9,813 nt of DNA from assembly GCA_964505325.1 (NCBI GenBank), contig CAZDHT010000211.1, positions 1 to 9,813 on the forward strand. The letters are read 5' to 3'. The translations under genes and the position numbers were made by a program. Below, in pieces: positions 7,534 through 9,813 of the stretch (positions within the stretch are counted from its first letter, which is position 1; every line of letters starts with the position of its first letter). The stretch comes from CAZDHT01 sp964505325 (GTDB lineage Bacteria > Planctomycetota > PUPC01). The notes below the pieces were generated by a model, which worked only from the letters and a program-made list of their open reading frames with translations, was not told the origin of the DNA and made no database searches.

Positions 7534-8631
7534 CTAGTCTTGCGGACCCTGCTTCGCCTCGGCGAGGCGCCAGATGGTCAGCGGGAAGCACTGCATCTGC
7601 GGGAAAGCCCCAACGATCTTGGCCATCGCAGCGTCACGATCCTCGGGGCCTCGCGCGACGAACTGCACCGTGCCGTCGCCCTGACTGCCAACCCCCTTGC
7701 CCCCGTGAATGTGCTCGGCGATGTCGTCGAACGCGAGCAGCCTGTGAAGCAGCGGGCTCTTCAGTTGCTCCGCGCTGTGCGGCGCGATGCGGGTGTCGAA
7801 GTTCTCCTGCGCCTCGAGCATCAGGCGGCCGAGCTTCGCGGCGTCGCCGTCGCTCAGCGCCCGGTAGGCCCCGCGGACGATCCGCTCGTTCTCTACGCCG
7901 AGCGCCCGCTGCAGCTCGTCGCTACGGGAGTACGCGGCCTGCAAGTCGCCGAGGATTTTCACCGTGTCCTTCGTGCCGGCCAGATCAACGAAGAACATGC
8001 AGACCTCGCCGGACGGGAAGATCGGCTCGATACGGGGAGCCGCCGCCTTCTGAAACGTCAACAGCACCGGCGTCTTGCCGTAGATGCACGCCTGATCCAT
8101 CCGCCCGCACTGGCTGCCGGTGAGCTTCTCGCCGCGGTAGGCGGCCTCCATCATCTCGTGTGGGAACAGGCCGAGGTTGTGGACCGCGTTGAACGCCTTG
8201 GCGACGAGGATGCACACCGCAGCGGAGCTGGACACCCCCTTGCGGAGCGGCAGGTCCATGCCCGTAATCTGGAGGTCGATGCCGCCCGGCGCCCCGAACC
8301 GCGACCGCATTTGATGCGCCGTGCCCGCACAATACCGGAAGAACTCGCTCTGATCCCTGGCCGCCGCCCGGAGCGTATCGGTGTCCCACTCGCAGTCGAT
8401 CCGGCGCGTCCGACCGGTCGGCCGGCCGTGCTGGTCGGGGACCAGGCTCTCGACCACAAACCGGTCCGCCGGTCGCGCCCGCGCGGATAGCCCCTGATCC
8501 GTCCCGATCACCAGGCAGTAACCGGGGTACAACCCGTGTTCGGCCGCCCAATCGCTGTGCTCGCCGAACAGGCACAACCGGCCGGGCACGAACAACTCCG
8601 CGCCGTCGCCGGCTCGGTCCTCATCGGCCAT
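7534..8631 (-). CDS. GHMP-family sugar kinase, galactokinase-like
   Basis: A 365-residue ATP-dependent small-molecule kinase of the GHMP superfamily, most like sugar-1-kinases of the galactokinase branch. Motif 1, PGRLCLFGEHSDW (residues 16-28), matches the galactokinase signature GRxNLIGEHxDY. Motif 2, the phosphate-binding LPLRKGVSSSAA (127-138), matches PxGxGLSSSAA. CGRMDQACIYG (175-185) carries the catalytic Asp 179, as in galactokinase CGIMDQ. Motif 3, KGVGSQGDGTVQFV (312-325), is a variant of the usual GAGFGG. It likely makes a sugar-1-phosphate, but the substrate is undetermined; replacement of Asn by Cys in motif 1 argues against ordinary galactokinase. Glucuronokinase-, arabinokinase- or fucokinase-like activity is possible. 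Start ATG at 8631 is chosen because TTGGAG lies about ten bases upstream on the minus strand; an in-frame TTG at 8805 would add 58 low-complexity Arg/Gly-rich residues before the catalytic fold. It converges with the nucleotidyltransferase gene. Confidence 0.88.
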   Translation of the reverse strand: MADEDRAGDGAELFVPGRLCLFGEHSDWAAEHGLYPGYCLVIGTDQGLSARARPADRFVVESLVPDQHGRPTGRTRRIDCEWDTDTLRAAARDQSEFFRYCAGTAHQMRSRFGAPGGIDLQITGMDLPLRKGVSSSAAVCILVAKAFNAVHNLGLFPHEMMEAAYRGEKLTGSQCGRMDQACIYGKTPVLLTFQKAAAPRIEPIFPSGEVCMFFVDLAGTKDTVKILGDLQAAYSRSDELQRALGVENERIVRGAYRALSDGDAAKLGRLMLEAQENFDTRIAPHSAEQLKSPLLHRLLAFDDIAEHIHGGKGVGSQGDGTVQFVARGPEDRDAAMAKIVGAFPQMQCFPLTIWRLAEAKQGPQD

Positions 8632-8828
8632 GTCGCAAGTGCTCCAACGTGTGTCCGCCCGCCGGGAGCCGCGCCGACGTCCCCCGCCGGCACCAGCACG
8701 CACGATCCCGCTCACGCCGCCTCGCGCAGCTTCCGGCTCCAGACGGTATCGCAGCGTCCTCCGAAGTACCCCCCTTGAGCTTATCCTCGCTCCGGCCACA
8801 ATCAAGCAAAATATCGCCCGAGGCCCTT

Positions 8829-8875
8829 GCGCCGGCGACTCGGGATGCCTATATATCAGCAGGCAGGGCCGGCGC
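8829..8875. repeat. Nested inverted repeat upstream of the zinc-finger gene
   Basis: GCGCCGGC at 8829-8836 is the exact reverse complement of GCCGGCGC at 8868-8875. Inside it, TGCCT at 8846-8850 pairs with AGGCA at 8861-8865, leaving a 10-base AT-rich loop. A second dyad, CCCGAG at 8817-8822 with CTCGGG at 8839-8844, overlaps the left arm and would be mutually exclusive with it. The element ends 10 bases before the -35 box at 8886. It could be an operator or a structured element, or chance in GC-rich DNA; no function is shown. Confidence 0.4.
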
Positions 8876-8885
8876 CAAATCGCGC

Positions 8886-8914
8886 TTGACCCCGCCTCCC
8901 GACGGTGGCATAAA
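8886..8914 (+). promoter_or_regulatory. Predicted sigma70-type promoter of the zinc-finger gene
   Basis: TTGACC at 8886-8891 (5/6 to consensus) and CATAAA at 8909-8914 (4/6) are separated by 17 bases. Transcription would start near 8921, leaving a short leader of about 20 bases that contains the GGAG ribosome binding site at 8932-8935. Spacing is good but the -10 box lacks the conserved final T, so this is a moderate prediction. Confidence 0.45.
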
Positions 8915-8942
8915 GGTATCGGTGCTTTTGTGGAGTAGAGCC

Positions 8943-9221
8943 ATGCGTTGCGATCCCGATCGTATCGCCGAGAGCCCGGGAGACGAAGACGAGCAGCCCA
9001 CCGAGGAGCCCCTGCCCCAGAACGGGAGTGACGTCAAAGATGATGAAGTAGCGCCGGAGGAACTGAACTTCTGCGAACTCTGTGGCGCCAGCGAAGATGA
9101 CGACGACGAGCTGCTCCGCTGCGAAGAGTGCGGACGGCTCCACTGCAGCAACTGCCGGGAATACGACGAAGACGGCACCCCCTATTGCGCCGACTGCTTC
9201 GACGAGATCGCAGAGGAATGA
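8943..9221 (+). CDS. Small acidic double-zinc-finger protein (FYVE/PHD-like cysteine spacing)
   Basis: A 92-residue protein I cannot assign to a named family. The first 43 residues are acidic and probably disordered. From residue 44 there are eight cysteines in four CxxC pairs: C44-x2-C47-x12-C60-x2-C63-x4-C68-x2-C71-x10-C82-x2-C85, with His 67 just before C68. This would bind two zinc ions in a cross-brace fold, and the spacing is that of FYVE/PHD/RING-type treble-clef domains; CEECGRLHCSNC resembles the central CRxCGxxxCxxC of FYVE. The basic R(R/K)HHCR motif needed for phosphoinositide binding is absent, and the domain is acidic, so membrane-lipid binding is unlikely. Protein-protein binding is more plausible, as inference. 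Start ATG 8943 has GGAG at 8932-8935, seven bases upstream. It appears to be its own transcription unit. No signal peptide, so cytoplasmic. Confidence 0.85.
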   Translation: MRCDPDRIAESPGDEDEQPTEEPLPQNGSDVKDDEVAPEELNFCELCGASEDDDDELLRCEECGRLHCSNCREYDEDGTPYCADCFDEIAEE

Positions 9222-9222
9222 C

Positions 9223-9308
9223 CCGCCGACATCGCGGCGGCTCACCACACGTCGTCTGTCGTCCGCCGCGCCGAGTCACCGTCGGCGGAGCCGGAGGCGG
9301 CGCGGCGG
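9223..9308 (+). terminator. GC-rich stem-loops after the zinc-finger gene (terminator-like)
   Basis: Two inverted repeats follow the stop codon. The first, CCGCCG at 9223-9228 with CGGCGG at 9235-9240, starts one base after the stop and has a 6-base loop. The second is a perfect 10-bp stem, 9263-9272 with 9299-9308, around a 26-base loop. Neither is followed by a T-tract. They may end or attenuate transcription before the next gene at 9359, but this is inferred from structure and position only. Confidence 0.35.
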
Positions 9309-9358
9309 CGGGTCAAAGCCACCTCCGCGCCGAAGAGCGCCAATGACAAGGAGGAGCC

Positions 9359-9813
9359 ATGACACGGCGGAAGCTTTTGCTGGCTGTCCTGTTGTCATTC
9401 GTGCTGGGCGGGGTCTGCGGTTGGTTCCTGCCGCGGCTCGCGCCGAAGCCCCCTTCCGAGCCGCCGCCGAAACCGTCTTCCGAGCCGCCGCCCATTGACT
9501 CCGGGTTCTTCTTCAGTTGTGGGGTGTATGTCTCGCCGCCGTACCACGTCACCCTCGACGATGACGGAGTCAAAATCAACGGAATCAAGGTGGAGGGGAG
9601 ACCGTGGGTGCCGGGAAAGGGGCGACCGATACCGGACACAGACCCCGGGCCGTTCAAATGGACCCCGGAACGCCTGAAGCAGGGGATGTCGAAATCCGGC
9701 TTCATGAGGCATACCGGCGACCGCTTCTGGAACTGGTGCAAAGAAGACGGCTTCGACGAGGCCTGCCGCCGGTTCGAAGTCTACCTGAAGGAACAGCCGC
9801 TGGTGACAAAGGT
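9359..9813 (+). CDS. Proline-rich exported or membrane-anchored protein, function unknown (3' end outside window)
   Basis: The reading frame is open from ATG 9359 to the right window edge, giving 151 residues so far. A near-perfect ribosome binding site, AAGGAGG at 9348-9354, precedes the start. The N-terminus has two-Arg plus Lys then a hydrophobic segment (MTRRKLLLAVLLSFVLGGVC, then GWFLP), a signal peptide or signal anchor. The Cys is preceded by Val, so it is not a good lipobox. A Pro-rich spacer with two near-identical units (PPSEPPPK, PSSEPPPI; residues 31-46) follows, encoded by a 15-base direct repeat at 9454-9468 and 9478-9492. A folded-looking region then includes GVYVSPPYHVTLDDDGVKIN and FWNWCKEDGF. 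I recognise no family. The product probably sits outside the cytoplasmic membrane. It may follow the zinc-finger gene in one transcript, but hairpins lie between. Confidence 0.75.
   Translation, partial: MTRRKLLLAVLLSFVLGGVCGWFLPRLAPKPPSEPPPKPSSEPPPIDSGFFFSCGVYVSPPYHVTLDDDGVKINGIKVEGRPWVPGKGRPIPDTDPGPFKWTPERLKQGMSKSGFMRHTGDRFWNWCKEDGFDEACRRFEVYLKEQPLVTK
9454..9492 (+). repeat. Short in-gene direct repeat encoding the Pro-rich spacer
   Basis: The 15-base unit TTCCGAGCCGCCGCC occurs at 9454-9468 and again at 9478-9492, with a 24-base period, so it repeats in frame every eight codons. It encodes SEPPP-type units between the membrane segment and the downstream domain of the partial protein. Repeats of this type can change copy number by slippage. 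Confidence 0.7.

Larger units (their letters stand above)
8632..8942. other. Divergent intergenic region with promoters and inverted repeats
   Basis: This 311-bp stretch separates the minus-strand kinase from the plus-strand zinc-finger gene. I see no convincing gene in it: in-frame extensions of both neighbours are Arg/Pro/Gly-rich and lack ribosome binding sites. It holds a plausible plus-strand promoter (8886-8914), a weaker minus-strand promoter candidate (TTGCTT at 8809-8804 and GATAAG at 8785-8780, spacer 18, for the kinase), and overlapping dyads between 8817 and 8875. A run TATATAT at 8850-8856 lies in the loop of the inner dyad. Confidence 0.55.

Noticed and set aside
7363..8490. 375-codon plus-strand frame opposite the GHMP kinase
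   Set aside because: The kinase motifs on the minus strand are clear; this frame starts inside the nucleotidyltransferase gene and its product is Arg/Leu-rich without motifs.
8632..8805. 58-residue N-terminal extension of the GHMP kinase
   Set aside because: It is Arg/Gly-rich, needs a TTG start, and the ATG at 8631 has a ribosome binding site just ahead of motif 1.
8649..8942. 98-residue N-terminal extension of the zinc-finger protein
   Set aside because: It overlaps the predicted promoter and dyads, lacks a ribosome binding site, and ATG 8943 has a well-placed GGAG.
9218..9346. 42-codon frame overlapping the zinc-finger stop (ATGA overlap)
   Set aside because: No properly spaced ribosome binding site, Arg/Gly-rich low-complexity product, and it covers the GC hairpins that better explain the stretch.

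Overview
This GC-rich window comes from a bacterium and carries nine genes: seven complete or near-complete, plus one cut off at each end. The mix includes an NfeD/FloA membrane pair, a lipoprotein-type RND efflux adaptor, a GHMP sugar kinase, a small acidic eukaryote-like zinc finger and a Pro-rich secreted or anchored protein. This would fit a Planctomycetota-like Gram-negative lineage, but that is inference: there is no rRNA or marker gene here, and I cannot prove the phylum.

Bases 1-2042 form a plus-strand membrane-organisation cassette. It holds the C-terminal OB-fold part of an NfeD protein, then a complete flotillin-like FloA, then a 199-residue membrane-anchored Pro-rich protein of unknown function. 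A strong 12-bp hairpin sits between floA and the third gene. Bases 2175-6608 form a two-gene efflux operon: a periplasmic adaptor with a lipoprotein signal peptide, and a full-length RND (HAE1/AcrB-type) inner-membrane pump. No TolC-type outer-membrane partner is present in the window. The pump's TM4 and TM10 lack several charged residues usual in proton-driven relatives.

Bases 6663-8631 hold two sugar-activation genes arranged tail to tail, 7 bp apart. One is a GalU-like sugar-1-phosphate nucleotidyltransferase on the plus strand. It appears to be transcribed from a promoter placed so close that the mRNA would be leaderless. The other is a galactokinase-like GHMP kinase on the minus strand. 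Kinase plus nucleotidyltransferase is the usual chemistry of a free-sugar salvage route (sugar to sugar-1-P to NDP-sugar), but the actual sugar cannot be read from the sequence.

Bases 8632-9813 begin with a 311-bp divergent intergenic region with inverted repeats and probable promoters. Next comes a 92-residue acidic protein with four CxxC pairs in FYVE/PHD-like spacing, then a GC-rich hairpin, then the start of a Pro-rich exported or membrane-anchored protein that runs off the window.

I see no tRNA, rRNA, CRISPR array, insertion sequence or phage gene. The long antisense reading frames opposite the real genes are explained by high GC content.
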